The notes beneath the pieces were generated by a model. It was not told the DNA's origin, made no database searches, and saw only the letters and a program-made list of their open reading frames with translations. From Atrina japonica (Eukaryota; Mollusca; Bivalvia; Pterioida; Pinnidae), in NCBI GenBank assembly GCA_030159075.1, contig BROG01000107.1, forward strand, positions 248,001-312,000: DNA of 64,000 bases, written 5' to 3'. A program made the position numbers and the translations under genes. Each line of letters opens with the position of its first letter. Within the stretch, counting starts at the first letter, position 1. Of the stretch, positions 1 to 12,320 are shown piece after piece.

Positions 1-2088
1 TATATGGACAAAACATAACTTCATGTATTACAGTAACTTTCATATTTCTGTGCTGAAAACTAACCTGGCATCCCTTTTGTGATTTAATTTAGACTGGCCA
101 TGTTTGTAAATGATTTATCTTGGACGAACTATGTACATGTAACAAAAAGAATCAGAAATCAAGCCCCAAGCTTTGTCAAATTCTGTTGAATCAAAATGGA
201 TATGTTGTATCCTATCCACCCTTACAAAAACCTTGTACACAATGTTAATTTCAAACTGAAAGTATCTTCTAGATTTTTATACGTCTGCCGACATTATACA
301 TGTACATTTGTATATGGATTAGACAGACCCTATAAAATAGCAGAAATATACAGATATATCATCCAATTTTGAACTTCTATTCAATTCTACGTGTAACTTC
401 CTTAAAGGAGCAAAAATGAAACAAATTTTCACTGAAATAATGGAAACTACTAAGTACACAATTGGACAAGGATCGTTACTGTGCATTAAACTGCTGGACA
501 TATTGTCAGATTTTCAAACATTTCTCGGAACAATTTTTGGAGAAAACCATTTCCGCAGTTAAACCTAGTGCCACGCCAAACAATGAAAGCAATGGTACCA
601 ATCAATACTAGGGAAGCCAGCATTAATCAATAAGAAACCTCTGTTCTGGCCAGCTTATGTATTTTGATCTGGTTAACTACATGTATATTCATATTGTGAT
701 TGATTTCTTCTCTAAAGGGACACCAAGTTGGTTAGGTTCAACATGTTTTGCTGTATTCAGCAGAATTTTACATATCTTTATACATGTACATGCATAAATG
801 TAGAGGAATTGAATGCAAATACATGTATGGTTTTATTGGAATCAAAAGTCGATGGCTGAATAGCTTTACATGTAAAGACAAAACTTCCAGTTTACAAATG
901 TCTCTAGCAGCCAAAGATTGACTGGAAAGGGACTGCATGATTTTGTTCCATAAGGAAGTTGGCATAATATATTACATGTACATGTACATGTATATATATA
1001 TATACATCATATATAAACTTTAATAAATACTTTTGCATATTTTTTAGAAATGTTGTTCACATTCACACTACATTTTTCTTTGTCTCTATAACATGATATG
1101 TAATTATACTTATTGCCTCTTGATCGTAAGGTCGTGAGTTCTACGTCATATTTTTACATGCATGTATTGTATTATTTGATATCATTATCGTAATTGTTGT
1201 ACTCATTTTAAATGCACCTGAAGATCTGAATCCAAGTAAAAGTGCTTGTGCAAAAAAAATTCTTTTATATATATATATATATATAAATATTAGAATCAAA
1301 AGTTGATGGCTGAATATAGCTACCTCTTAGATAGCAATGAACATATATAACTTATGCAAGAAATATTTGATACAGGTATACTAGGAAATATCACTTTAGT
1401 GTATTTTAGCATTGGGTCAAAGGTCAAGGTACATGTACATATTAAATGGAGGTCATAATGGAGTGTGACAAACACTGAAACAGCCAGGGTTTGAAATAAG
1501 CAGTAGTCCACAAGTCCAAGACAAGTCATTTTTGCAGTGGGATAGCCAAGGTTGTCCTTCACCTAGTCTGGTTGAGAAGTAGAAAATCTGTTTAAATTTT
1601 ACGATATAAACAGGAGCCAATGATTAATGAAATTGAAAGTGGCTGTGGCATTGAACACCAGAGTTACCTAATTGACCTGTTTTTGTTTTTGTTTTTAACT
1701 TAAACTAAGATAATCATAGTTACTTCGACTCATGAGAATACAGAAACACAAAAACTTACTAAAACTACAAATTTGGTAATTCTAGTATTGATTTGGTAAA
1801 TACATGCCTATATGGTAATACATTGTACCACTTTGGGGCTTGTGAATTTGTCATAGATCTAGGAAAATATGTTTCCAACTAGTCCAACAGACTAGAGAGA
1901 CAGAAATGCCAAATTCGACTCGTGATTGCCTCGTGGTTATACACCTACATGCCAAAGGCTATAAGCCTAGGTCAAAAGACAAAATAATATGGTCAGAAGA
2001 AGATGGAGAAGAAATGTTACAAATACATACAGATACAATACAATGTATGTCTCCCTTCTACAAAAGAGAGACATAAAAATAAGGGTGG
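1..2088. other. intergenic/intronic DNA, no gene seen
   Basis: AT-rich DNA with frequent stops in all frames. It holds scattered TACATGTA palindromes (for example 974-991) and short TA runs near 990-1005 and 1267-1285. The short open frames here have no domain, codon bias or splice context that I recognise. Confidence 0.6.
1800..1945. repeat. dispersed repeat with 'ctagtcc' motifs
   Basis: The stretch around TTTGGGGCTTGTGAATTTG, followed by an 'aactagtccaacagactag' motif, recurs at about 41338-41450 with the same word order. A related block of repeated ACTAGTCC/GGACTAG words lies at 20195-20645. I infer a diverged dispersed repeat family of unknown class. Confidence 0.5.
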
Positions 2089-2370
2089 TTTGTTTGTTTA
2101 TTTATTGTTGTTTAACATCCCACTCAAGAATGTTTCACTCATATGGAGATGTCACCAAATGCCGGTGAAGGGCTTCAAATTTTGGCCTATGCTCAGCACT
2201 TATGGCCATTGAGCAGAGAGGGTTTAACGTGCTGACACTACTGTGACACAGGACCTCGGTTTTTACTAGCTCATCCAAAGAACAGGAAAGCGACCTGCTG
2301 CCAACTGGACTCCGACTCACGACCTCAGGATCAAGAGTCGAGTCCGCTACCGACTTAGCCAGGCTGGCTC
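2089..2370 (-). mobile_element. tRNA-derived SINE, near full length
   Basis: Read on the minus strand, the element starts at 2370 with a tRNA-like head (GCCTGGCTAAGTCGGTAGCG resembles an A box; GTGAGTCGGAGTCC is a degenerate B box). A conserved body follows (…AAAAACCGAGGTC…CACGTTAA…CTCAATGGCC…) and then the tail 'gtgaaacattcttgagtggg' and 'gttaaacaacaataaataaac'. The same order is seen at 49193-49477 and 54613-54867. SINEs are non-coding retroposons mobilised by LINE reverse transcriptase. It may belong to the V-SINE/RUDI group described in molluscs, but I cannot confirm that from sequence alone. Confidence 0.85.
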
Positions 2371-3200
2371 AAAATATAGGTGGTAAGAGTGCAATTTTTG
2401 TACATGTATTTACTGAAGATGTACATGTATATAGTAAAATCCATATAACCTGGCGGGGCGGAGTCTTGTGAACCCTTTTTTGACCTGGGCAAGTTTAAAT
2501 TTTATGATGAAGCATATCATTAAAATTACACTGTCTAGAGTAATAGTTCCTAATTGTCACCATACATAAAAGGGCATCCAGTGAGGAATAAAACGTTTTT
2601 TTCCTGTGCAGCTTGTCATAACCGAAAAATCAGTATAATCATCCGTATGATAATCAAAAGGTTACTCCGCCCTGCCATCTTTTGTGAATCGGACAATACC
2701 TGCACCAAATATGGGGAGCCTAGGTGAAGAAAAAAGTTTGATATGGATGTGCCTCAAAAAACAAAACTATGTCAGCTGAATGAAGGCACAATCTTGATAT
2801 TTGCTTAGGGTTGACTGACGTCAAAGTTTAGTAATATGTTACATAGGCTTATGTAATTAGCATATATGAGATAGCGTATATAAAACTCTGTTTTTTGCAC
2901 GCAGTATACAATGAACATTGCTCTGTATCTCTAAAATGTCATGTGATCTCATATTACAAGTAATGACTGGTAAAAACAACTGACCTGAAATTTACATCAA
3001 AATGAATTATTCCTAATTCTTTGTTTTTGTAGAGATATATTCAAAATGAATCCCCTGTGGTTTGCAATTAAATTGATTTTCATACAGAATTAAATAGAGC
3101 ACTATAATCATGAAAAGTGATGGTTATTTTAGGAAACATATAAGACATTTATCAGGAAAATCTCATTCGTCTTTAAGAATATAACAAAATATAATATACA

Positions 3201-3208
<8 letters not shown>

Positions 3209-3282
<74 letters not shown>
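3209..3282. repeat. (TA)n microsatellite
   Basis: About 37 TA dinucleotides, with one slip at 3244-3245, preceded by a short TG run. Confidence 0.97.
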
Positions 3283-3286
<4 letters not shown>

Positions 3287-3473
3287 AAAGTTCTATCAAA
3301 ATGGCGGAAATGTAATAAATCTAAAGTTTCATTTCATATATTATCATAGTTTGTTAATTATACTGTTCTCCAAACGTTTTCATCCATCTTTGGAATCATC
3401 AGGGAGTTGCTTAGTATAAGGGAGTAGAACTTTTTGGAATATATTATGCTGTGCACGACTAATTTAATCTCTT

Positions 3474-3541
<68 letters not shown>
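3474..3541. repeat. (TA)n(CA)n compound microsatellite
   Basis: A short TA run passes directly into about 25 CA dinucleotides. The cysteine/valine-rich minus-strand frame over it is only the translated repeat. Confidence 0.97.
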
Positions 3542-3546
<5 letters not shown>

Positions 3547-3825
3547 TTATTAAAAGTCCAACATAAAGAAATTAAATATCAAAATAAAATATATATATAT
3601 ATATCAGACACCGAGAACTTAAAAACATTTTACAATATATGTTAGGTATTTGTACATATACATCTTGTATGTATTTCTTTTTTTTTTTTTTCATTGAGTA
3701 AGTATGGCCAGAATAAGTCATGATGAGCATTAATGATAACAGAAAACCCAAATACACAGAAAACCCAAATACATTGAATTTTTATACCATTATAACTTTG
3801 GTATTATGTTTATAAAATATATACA

Positions 3826-4125
3826 ATCCAAACACCCAGGGGACTGCAAAAAGCAGGAAAAAGAGGTGGAGGCTTAATGGGACCAATTAATAGTCATATT
3901 GACGTAAAACAGTTAATTTCTGTAAGGCACAGTGGTAAAGTTAGAATACATGTACCTATCAACATACCGATAATTCTGTTGTTTGGGGTAAACTCAATTA
4001 CTAACAGGTTTTCAGGGTCCACATCTTCCTGTCAACAAGCTAGAAAAGATTCTCAATTGTATGTAAAAAGGTGAGTGGCCCTTTTAGGGGCATTGGTGCT
4101 TATTTGGTCAAATACAGTATTTACA
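3826..4125 (+). mobile_element. MITE-like dispersed repeat R1, copy 1
   Basis: Markers in order: CACCCAGGGGACTGC, GGCTTAATGGGACCAATTAA, AAGGCACAGTGGTAAAGTT, 'ccacatcttcctgtcaac', 'gctagaaaagattctcaat', and an end containing GTGCTTATTTGGTCAAATAC. Copies 2 (18225-18550) and 3 (32565-35252, interrupted) share this order. The best preserved ends, in copy 3, are inverted repeats starting ACCATAYTYRACC. This copy keeps an empty GGCTTAATGGG site, which shows where the copy 3 insertion occurred. Confidence 0.7.
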
Positions 4126-4239
4126 TTTTAATTGTTGTTGTATTCCATGAAAAGTTAAAAGTAATATACCATAAGTTCTGTTTTACAGGCGGAAAGGCAG
4201 TGCAAAGAATATGTACAATTTATACTCTATGCTGTAGAT

Positions 4240-4530
4240 ATTCTGGGATAAATGATACCTTCTTAATTGTATGTTTTGTACATTTAAAACATCACTAATT
4301 TCATTTTATTTTTTTTAGATATAAATGATAGATCTCCTAAACTGTACATTTTGATCATCTAAAACATTATTAATTTTATTTTTTCAGGACTAGGTAAAAA
4401 TTAAATTTCCTGAATTGTACATTTTGAACATCAAAAACATCGTTAATTTCATCTTTTAGGTATAAATGATACATGTATCTTCTAAACTGTATGTTTTGAA
4501 AATGTAAAACATCGCTAATTTCAGTTTTTG
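4240..4530 (+). repeat. tandem repeat, ~74-bp unit, about 4 copies
   Basis: Each unit has a 'gataaatgata' word, then 'cttctaaactgtatgttttg'-like sequence, 'taaaacatc', 'taatttcat' and a T-run ending in TTTTAG or TTTTCAG. The copies are strongly diverged. The T-run plus AG resembles a splice acceptor but no exon is evident. Confidence 0.65.
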
Positions 4531-5140
4531 GGGTATCTTTTACCACATGAATGTAACAAATAATTTACAAATCCTTTATCAAATTGATTATATCTTAATT
4601 TCTATTTTCCTCCGAACTTTAACCCTTTTCTGTGGTGTGGTACTATATTTATATTCAGCTTTGTAGAGGGTAAATAAATGTCATTGTAAATTATGAGAGA
4701 AATATGTGAATAATTTCCCTTTGAAAGTGTAACGGAAGAAAAGCAATCTCTGAGTTATGACCTAATATATTTCTTTGTACTCCTACTGATGTAAATCAAT
4801 TCACCATATGATATTCTCTGTCACGCCCACAATTTTCAAAGACTTTAAACCCTGGTCATTCACTTCACTTTATTAACAGAGAGACCTCAATGTTGCTTGC
4901 CTCACATTTTTGTTGGCAGTCTCAGAATTTTTGTTTGTCATCTCACATTTTTGTTGGTAGTCTCACACTTTGGAAAAATCAAATTATATCCGATATAAAA
5001 AATGCATTTAGAATTGTATGACAAACGACCGAAAAATGATGAGTGGTTTCGGCATTATATTTCAACCCATCTCTTACCTGTCCTCAGCAGGAATCGAGAC
5101 AAGATCATTGGCTGATGATGTGGTGAAATAACGTGTACAT
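4531..5140. other. non-coding, no gene seen
   Basis: No exon-like frame. A short local repeat (CTCACATTTTTGTTGGCAGT and variants) occurs three to four times at about 4900-4975. Confidence 0.5.
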
Positions 5141-5645
5141 GTACAGTAAAACCTATCATAACAGACACCTTAATTCAGTGGACACCCTCCAATAATGGAC
5201 AGTTTGTCTAGGTCCCAATTTACATCGTTATATAAAACTACATGAACATGTACATGTACTAGCGTCTGTTTTTAAATAAACAGACACCTCCCTTACCCGG
5301 ACAACGGACAAAGTTGTTGGCCCCAACATACATGTACATGTACATAATTTCTTTATTTTTAACTTTGAATTAGCAGACGGTCTTCCTATGATCGACTTCC
5401 ATTGCCACTTACAATTTCTCACTAAGCCGTATGTCCAAACTTCTCCACTCTTACAATTTTTTATTTTGTGTTTTTGCTTGATATTTCTTTGCATTGCATC
5501 GCAACAGTTGATTAAAAAAATGATTATGTTGATTATGCATATAAATGTTTTAGCAGTGAATGGTCATCCTTCATTCAGTGGACACCTCTCTATAATGGAC
5601 AATTTGATTAGTCCAACAACTGTCTGCTAAATGCAGGTTTTACTC
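5141..5645. mobile_element. inverted-repeat MITE with CAGTAAAACCT ends
   Basis: The left end is TACAGTAAAACCTATCATAA and the right end, reversed, is TAGAGTAAAACCTGCATTTA. Internal GGACACCTYYMTAATGGACA words occur near both ends (5183-5202 and 5579-5600). The CAGTRAAACCT terminus with TA flanks fits a non-autonomous Tc1/mariner or pogo-type element. No transposase frame is present. Confidence 0.65.
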
Positions 5646-5762
5646 TACTTCAAAGTTTAGCCTATGCTCGGCACTTAAAGCCACTGAGCAGTGAGGGTTC
5701 TTTAACGTGCCAACACCTACTGTGACGTGGGACCTCGGTTTTTACTGTCTCATCCGATGGAC
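5646..5762 (-). mobile_element. tRNA-SINE fragment (body only)
   Basis: Read on the minus strand it has GATGAGACAGTAAAAACCGA, 'cacgttaaagaaccctcact' and 'gccgagcataggctaaactt', matching the body of the full SINEs. The tRNA head and the 3' tail are missing. It abuts the MITE ending at 5645, so one element interrupted or replaced part of the other. Confidence 0.8.
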
Positions 5763-5948
5763 ACATTTGAACATTTCAAAGTATGGTTAAGTCCACTGTC
5801 ATAAAATGGGTGTGTGTGATTTTTGAATCTAAATACTGCAATAATTTCACATGCAATATTAACCTGCTCCCTCCTGAATTATGACAGTAGACCATGCTAT
5901 TCATTGATGTGGAGGAGTCTAAATGTGACCTCAGGGTTGATGGGTTAA
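5763..5948. mobile_element. MITE family F (TTAACYCATCAACCC ends), truncated copy
   Basis: It contains ATTTCAAAGTATGGTTAAGT, 'gtccactgtcataa', 'cctgaattatgacagtagac' and the right end GGTTGATGGGTTAATG. The family is a near palindrome; the complete copy is at 22957-23175. Confidence 0.7.
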
Positions 5949-6974
5949 TGTAAGTGTTTCTACATCCAAATCAATTTTACATGTACATATTAAAAATATC
6001 AAAGAGCAAGTTTTCATCTTTAACCTGAATATTATTTTGTTTTTTGCAATTTATCCCTTGTATTAGAAATGTGTAATATCTATATGGATGTACAATATAA
6101 ACACACTTATATTAACAGCAAGAGGATGACCACTTTTAAAGCATTAATAAAAAACATACATGCATGTTGTGATTTAAATTTGAAATTACACTGTTACAAA
6201 ACCAGAATGAACGAAATTAGTTTATCAGTAATATATTAACAAGAGTTTGAAGAGGAAAATAATCAACATTCTGTATATCATACATTTTGTCAGGTTTTAT
6301 ATGATCTTGAACTACAATGCCTCATGTGTCCTACAAACTACCTAATATAACCATAGAATGGATCAGACAAGTAGCTGAAAAATAAACCTGAAACCTTCAG
6401 CTCTACACCATTTCTTCATTGATGATCTATTGCCTTACACAAAGAATGAACAATAGTGTATTAGCGTTTACTTAAATCCCGCTGGTTATGTGACACCTCT
6501 GAAGCACTAAAACCACACACGCTGTTTTCACAACCTACATACAATGTAATTCTTATGCAATGTTGTACGAGGTAATTACTGTAACTTAACTTCCCTAACT
6601 TTCACATTAAAAAGATATTTTACAATAAGAAAGAATATGATATTGTTAGAAAATATTGCCTTAGCGGTAAACATCATTATCAAATTATTGACTTCTTATA
6701 CTATTTGCAGTAAGTCAAGGTTTAGAAATTATGAAGACTATTTAAACTTCCAGGTTGATCTTTCTGGTTGCCTACATGTACAATATATGTACAGTTACTA
6801 AGAGTAACATCAACTAAAGTATTGGGCCAACATGTACTAGTACTTGTGCCAAAACTTATGAATATTTTTATAGTCATATTTTCTAAGTACCAAGTAAATT
6901 TTGGGAAAGTACCGTATCTAACAATCATGAAACGATGATATACTATAAATCTGTCAACTGAGAATAGCGTTTAC
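5949..6974. other. non-coding, no gene seen
   Basis: AT-rich sequence with stops in all frames. No repeat structure beyond ACATGTA words. Confidence 0.5.
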
Positions 6975-7043
6975 CATTGGAAACAGAGTACATATGAAAC
7001 AAAGTACATATGAAACAGAGTACATATGAAACAGAGTACATAT
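6975..7043 (+). repeat. 17-bp tandem repeat, 4 copies
   Basis: ACAGAGTACATATGAAA is repeated four times; one copy has AAAG in place of AGAG. Confidence 0.9.
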
Positions 7044-7295
7044 GTCAATAATCATCAATATTTTTTGTACTTACATGGAAACAAAACATGGCATCTAATT
7101 ACTTTCCGATCATCTTTGGAAATGTCTATAAGATGTGCCAAAAGAGTAATTGGTGCCAGCGATAAAAGTTATCGGGATAACTAATATATAATATATTAAC
7201 TCACAAACAAGACAAATCGTACCCAAGACAAATACCCAGACTAACTTAGTGACAAACCATATCCAATGGCCTCAAAGTTAAATATATGAGAACAA

Positions 7296-8882
7296 ATTTT
7301 CCAAGACAATTTGTACCCGTGTCCATAAAGTATTTAATGGGTATAAGACCACATTTGTACTGAAGTATTTACTGGGTATGATTTGACATGACAATTTGTA
7401 CCCATGTATTTACTGGGTATGATAAGACCACAGTTGTACTGAAGTATTTACTGGGTATGATTTGACCAGACAATTTGTACCCATGTATTTACTGGGTATG
7501 ATTTGACCAGACAATTTGTACCCATGTATTTACTGGGTATGATAAGACCACATTTGTACTGAAGTATTTACTGGGTATGATTTGACATGACAAATTGTAC
7601 CCATGTATTTACTGGGTATGATAAGACCACAGTTGTACTGAAGTATTTACTGGGTATGATTTGACCAGACAATTTGTACCCATGTATTTACTGGGTATGA
7701 TAAGACCACATTTGTACTGAAGTATTTACTGGGTATGATTTGACCACAGTTGTACTGATGTATTTACTGGGTATGATTTGACCAGACAATTTGTACTGAT
7801 GTATTTACTGGATATGATTTGACCAGACACATTTGTACTGAAGTATTTACTGGGTATGATTTGACCAGACAATTTGTACCCATGTATTTACTGGGTATGA
7901 TAAGACCACATTTGTACTGAAGTATTTACTGGGTATGATTTGACCAGACAATTTGTACCCATGTATTTACTGGGTATGATTTGACCAGACAATTTGTACC
8001 CATGTATTTACTGGGTATGATAAGACCACATTTGTACTGAAGTATTTACTGGGTATGATTTGACATGACAATTTGTACCCATGTATTTACTGGATATGAT
8101 AAGACCACATTTGTACTGAAGTATTTACTGGGTATGATAAGACCACAGTTGTACTGAAGTATTTACTGGGTATGATTTGACCAGATAATTTGTACCCATG
8201 TATTTACTGGGTATGATTTGACCAGACAATTTGTACCCATGTATTTACTGGATATGATAAGACCACATTTGTACTGAAGTATTTACTGGGTATGATTTGA
8301 CCAGACAATTTGTACTGAAGTATTTACTGGGTATGATTTGACATGACAATCTGTACCCATGTATTTACTGGGTATGATAAGACCACATTTGTACTGAAGT
8401 ATTTACTGGGTATGATTTGACATGACAATTTGTACCCATGTATTTACTGGGTATGATAAGACCACAGTTGTACTGAAGTATTTACTGGGTATGATTTGAC
8501 ATGACAATTTGTACCCATGTATTTACTGGGTATGATAAGACCACAGTTGTACTGAAGTATTTACTTTGTATGATTTGACCAGACAATTTGTACCCATGTA
8601 TTTACTGGGTATGATAAGACCACATTTGTACTGAAGTATTTACTGGGTATGATAAGACCACATTTGTACCCATGTATTTACTGGGTATGATTTGACATGA
8701 CAATTTGTACCCATGTATTTACTGGGGTATGATTTGAAATAACAATTTGTACCCATGTATTTACTGGGTATGATTTGATCATGACAATTTGTACCCATGT
8801 ATTTACTGGGTATGATTAGACAAGACATTTTGTACCTACATGTATGTACATGTATTTACTGGGTATGATTTGACCAGACAAT
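7296..8882 (+). repeat. minisatellite of two alternating unit types (~41 and ~38 bp)
   Basis: About 40 units share the core TATTTACTGGGTATGAT. Type A begins TTTGTACCCATG and commonly ends AAGACCACA. Type B begins TTTGTACTGAAG and commonly ends TTGACCAGACAA or TTGACATGACAA. A and B alternate through much of the array, giving a higher-order period near 80 bp, with local A-A runs. The unit lengths are not multiples of three and the array is non-coding. It decays at both ends. Confidence 0.95.
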
Positions 8883-9099
8883 ATGTACCCAAAGCTGAGG
8901 TCAATATCATGTTTCTTTGGACTGATAAGTCCTTATGTCACCCGAAACTAAAGTCAGTAATTGTTTTATTATATGACTATTTCAAAATTTCGAAACCAAA
9001 ACAATCTCAATTCCTATTTAATGCTTAACTCCTCGCAGAACGATTTTCAAAATCTTAAGTCTGTTCTTTTTCATGATTGACTAGGAACGAGGGTTAAAT

Positions 9100-9226
9100 G
9101 AGAGCCGGTTTTTCATTGGTTAGTGCATTTGATTCATCCAATCATATACACTTAAACAAATCAGAAAAGAACAGAAGCACGAGAGGGCGACATAACAATC
9201 TGCGGCCCTCTGGACTCTTTGGATGA
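9100..9226 (+). promoter_or_regulatory. possible promoter: paired CCAAT boxes
   Basis: An inverted CCAAT (ATTGG, about 9116-9120) and a direct CCAAT (about 9137-9141) lie some 90-110 bases upstream of an ATG with a signal-peptide frame. The patch has more CpG than its surroundings. There is no clear TATA box. This is a weak inference from motif spacing. Confidence 0.2.
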
Positions 9227-9318
9227 ATGAAAGCACTTCTTCTATTATTTATATTCGGATTTATCAATACAAATTGCCATAGTTACAACCAATCAGCAGA
9301 CGGAAAATCCACGAGTCA
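9227..9318 (+). CDS. possible signal-peptide exon, cut short by a MITE
   Basis: The frame begins MKALLLLFIFGFINTNCHS, a textbook signal peptide (a lysine, a hydrophobic core, then small/polar residues), and continues with about 12 polar residues. At 9319 the frame runs into an inverted-repeat element. Downstream residues are therefore translated transposon and are excluded here. I see no good GT donor before the MITE, so a normal spliced exon is not supported. It may be the remnant of a secreted-protein first exon, or chance. I recognise no family. Confidence 0.2.
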
Positions 9319-9498
9319 TATAGATCCTTTCACAATAACTGCGGTCCTGCAACTTTTGGTGGCAAAACAATACAGATTCCCAGAAAATGATGTCAAGAAA
9401 CAATCAGTTACTATAACAACATCAATTTTTTTTGCGGGTATCTGTATCATTTTGCCCCCCAAAGTCACAGGACCGCAGTTAACATGAAAGGGTCTATA
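9319..9498. mobile_element. 180-bp palindromic MITE
   Basis: The two halves are inverted copies. The left arm TATAGATCCTTTCACAATAA continues with CTGCGGTCCTGCAACTTTTG. The reversed right arm has TATAGACCCTTTCATGTTAA, then CTGCGGTCCTGTGACTTTGG. Arms of about 65 bp surround a short centre. TA at both ends suggests a TA target site. Confidence 0.85.
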
Positions 9499-10292
9499 AT
9501 AAAAATGTATATACATGTACAATGTACTACTACATTTATGTAAAAACTGGGGATGTTCTACACCATGTCATGATCAGTAAAGTCTATGAATCAACTGAGG
9601 AGATTTTATACAATTCAATTTTGTTAAAAAAAAAATTTAAATGTCAATATCCAAAATAAAAATCAGGATTGTCAGGCTTCAAAATGGTAGTGCACTGACA
9701 TCACTACAATCTTCTGAAGCCTCTATTTTGAAGTCGATGACAAAAGTAGATCAACAGTATATACACTTAATCTGATACGTTTGTACTCTATTTAAATGAG
9801 CCAATTGTAACTTGTATACAACAATTCAATGTTGGTCTTCAGTTAATCTAAATGTATAACGATACTCTATACCGTTTCCATACAAGTTTATTTTTCCACC
9901 TCCATGCATTTGCTTTTTTGTGATATGATTTGAACATATGTTATTTACGTTCCGAGTGCATAAACACAATCAAATACAGCGATTGGTGAGAACTGAGAAA
10001 GCTGTCCAGATATATAGATAAGTGTATAGCTCCTCTTTGCTGATAACAGTATATGATTTTGCCTCTTACCAAAGGTGTCAGAGTTATGAGTGATATTTCG
10101 TATGTCTTCATACACAAATGAAAACATGGTATACATGTCGACATACTTCAACAAGAACATGATACGCCTAGTTCATCTTCTAAGTGCTGAGGCAGCTTCA
10201 CGTGTATCATATGTCCTGATCAACTTCTCTAAAGGTGTAAAGTACAATGTTTTGTAGAAACTGTAATACATCTTAGTATATAGTGGCTTAAA
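9499..10292. other. non-coding, no gene seen
   Basis: AT-rich sequence with no exon-like frame. A small imperfect inverted repeat (GGCTTCAAAAT at about 9678 against CTATTTTGAAG at about 9722) is the only structure noted. Confidence 0.45.
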
Positions 10293-10481
10293 TACAGTGA
10301 AACTTGTATAGTATTATAAGGACCGCCTTAGAGACACAACAAAACCAGTCATTATAGGGAGGTGGTCTTTATATAGAGGTTGATTTGTATACAAATGGTA
10401 CTATTGGGGACAGCAAAAAATGAGTCTTTATGACCAGGTGGTCTTTATACAAAGGTGATCGCTAAAGCAGGTTTTACTGTA
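10293..10481 (+). mobile_element. MITE family C (CAGTRAAACYTG ends)
   Basis: The left end is TACAGTGAAACTTGTATA and the right end is GCTAAAGCAGGTTTTACTGTA. Internal markers are AACAAAACCAGTC, GGTGGTCTTTATATAGAGG, ACAAATGGTACTATTGGGGA and GTGGTCTTTATAC. The element is bounded by TA. Other copies lie at 15299, 19943, 30402, 30996, 45923 and 46303. Non-autonomous, about 190 bp, mariner/pogo-like by its ends. Confidence 0.88.
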
Positions 10482-12300
10482 ATTGTCAAAATCTGTTTTT
10501 TTGTTTTTGTTCTGGAGTTTGCATTGTCCCTGATGACAATATGTGCACAGGTGATACATGTAACACCTCCCACAAAAGCATTTTTAGTGCTGATTTTTCA
10601 TCCCTGTAAATCAATGTTTGTATGTACAGTACAGCTCAGGTGTTTTGTAGATTTTACACAAAACACAGTGGGCATATCACCTGAAAACACTGTGGGAATC
10701 CAAGTGGTTTTCTGTGTAAATGTTCACACCTTCAAGGTACAGGTATAACCCCCTGGTGTGATTAATTGTTTATTGATGTCATCCCACTCTACAGGTAATT
10801 TACCTGAGGAACAGTACTTACTCACTCAGAGATGCTACATGCAACTATTACACTTTTATTTCAATGTAAATCAGTATTTTTCTCAAATGTATTAAAGAGG
10901 TTTGACATGTTTGATGGTGATGTTTTAGCTTATTTTGCAAATTTTATTTTGTAATCTTTAAAATTTATATTAAACACAGACATGTAATCTTCGTCTGATT
11001 AAATCTAATAAATAAATTATAATTTATTCAAAATTCTTTACAAAGTTTAGTTATATTTACATGTACATATCCTGAACTTTAACCTCCTAAATCTTAATAT
11101 TCCACTAGCTAAAAATTAAATAAAAATTAATAATGATCTGTGCAGTTCTACTGAAGAACAATTAACACAAACACAGTATCTGAAAAAGTGATATATCATA
11201 ATAGAAAGACTTCAGTCTTAATACAGTTGATTTATGCTATTATTTACTTGTTGCTGTTGTTAATTTCTATTATTATATTTTATTTTGAATTTTGTTTCCA
11301 AAACTCTATTGTTACAAATATATAGAAAAATAAATTGCTTTGAAATATCCTCTAATTTGTTTTAAATATACATATACATGTTGCAAAATAATAACAATAT
11401 ACATAAAATGTAGGGGAGGTTGTAGGAAGGAAAAATAAAAAAAAAAATATATATATAATATTTTTAAAATTACACTGTATGGCCAGTCTTTGTTGCTTAA
11501 TTAATTATTTCATGTGTTATGTATTTGTTGTTAATTTGCTATTTTATTTATCTATTTAGGGGTTATAGTAAGCAACTTAATTTGGAATTAATTACTGTAA
11601 CAATAGATTAATAATAATTTAATTTGGAAATGCATGTAACTTATACATGTCTAAGTTGCATCACTTGGGAATTAGAGACAATTAGAAATCTTCAATTTGA
11701 ATGACATTCCCCAAAACAATAAAATCACCCATGCGTGAAACCTACCAGGCCGTCTCAACCAAGCGACCCTTCCTGACATTCTGTTTTGATAAGACAAGTA
11801 AGAAGTACATGTAACAACATATTAAAGACAAAGGACATTGATAATCCGTGTGAACTACATATATTAATTTATTACGATCCATGCAAGTTTTTTTTTTTTT
11901 TACTGATATGTAGCCAACAGTTTTGGGCGCACCGGTACGAACTTGACTTCGATCTGGATTCTATAATTTATTAATGATGAATAAAATCAGTTACATCAGT
12001 CACCATGATATTTTGGTGATGGAAAAAATACAGATACATTGCTAAAAAACTCAACAGAAAATGTCGATATTTTCTAATTTTCTCTCGGACTCAATGTTTT
12101 TAAATCAGAAAAAAAAAATCCGCCTGAAAAAAAAACTGCTCGTGCTACGGGGTCGGTTACATTCTTCCTTCTTGAAAACTATCTATCTAAAAAATGTCGG
12201 GAATCTTCATATTTCAATACAATAAACTGATATTATAAGTCGTAAACGTAAATCATTTTCCCGGCGACCCGAGTCATGAATCGTGTAGGCTACAGCATTT
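10482..12300. other. AT-rich non-coding, no gene seen
   Basis: Very AT-rich, particularly 10900-11650. A short block of ACACTGTGGG/AACACAGTGGGC words at about 10660-10700 forms a local repeat. No exon with plausible splice sites was found. Confidence 0.5.
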
Positions 12301-12320
12301 ATGGTACAGGTAGATCACGT

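Larger units (their letters stand above)
2371..3825. other. non-coding, microsatellite-rich, no gene seen
   Basis: The stretch is AT-rich with no exon-like frame. A CpG-containing patch near 2440-2720 has no recognisable coding potential. The rest is simple repeats, annotated separately, and low-complexity sequence. Confidence 0.5.

Noticed and set aside
5228..5630. Overlapping ORFs of 80-88 residues
   Set aside because: Both fall inside the CAGTAAAACCT-ended MITE.
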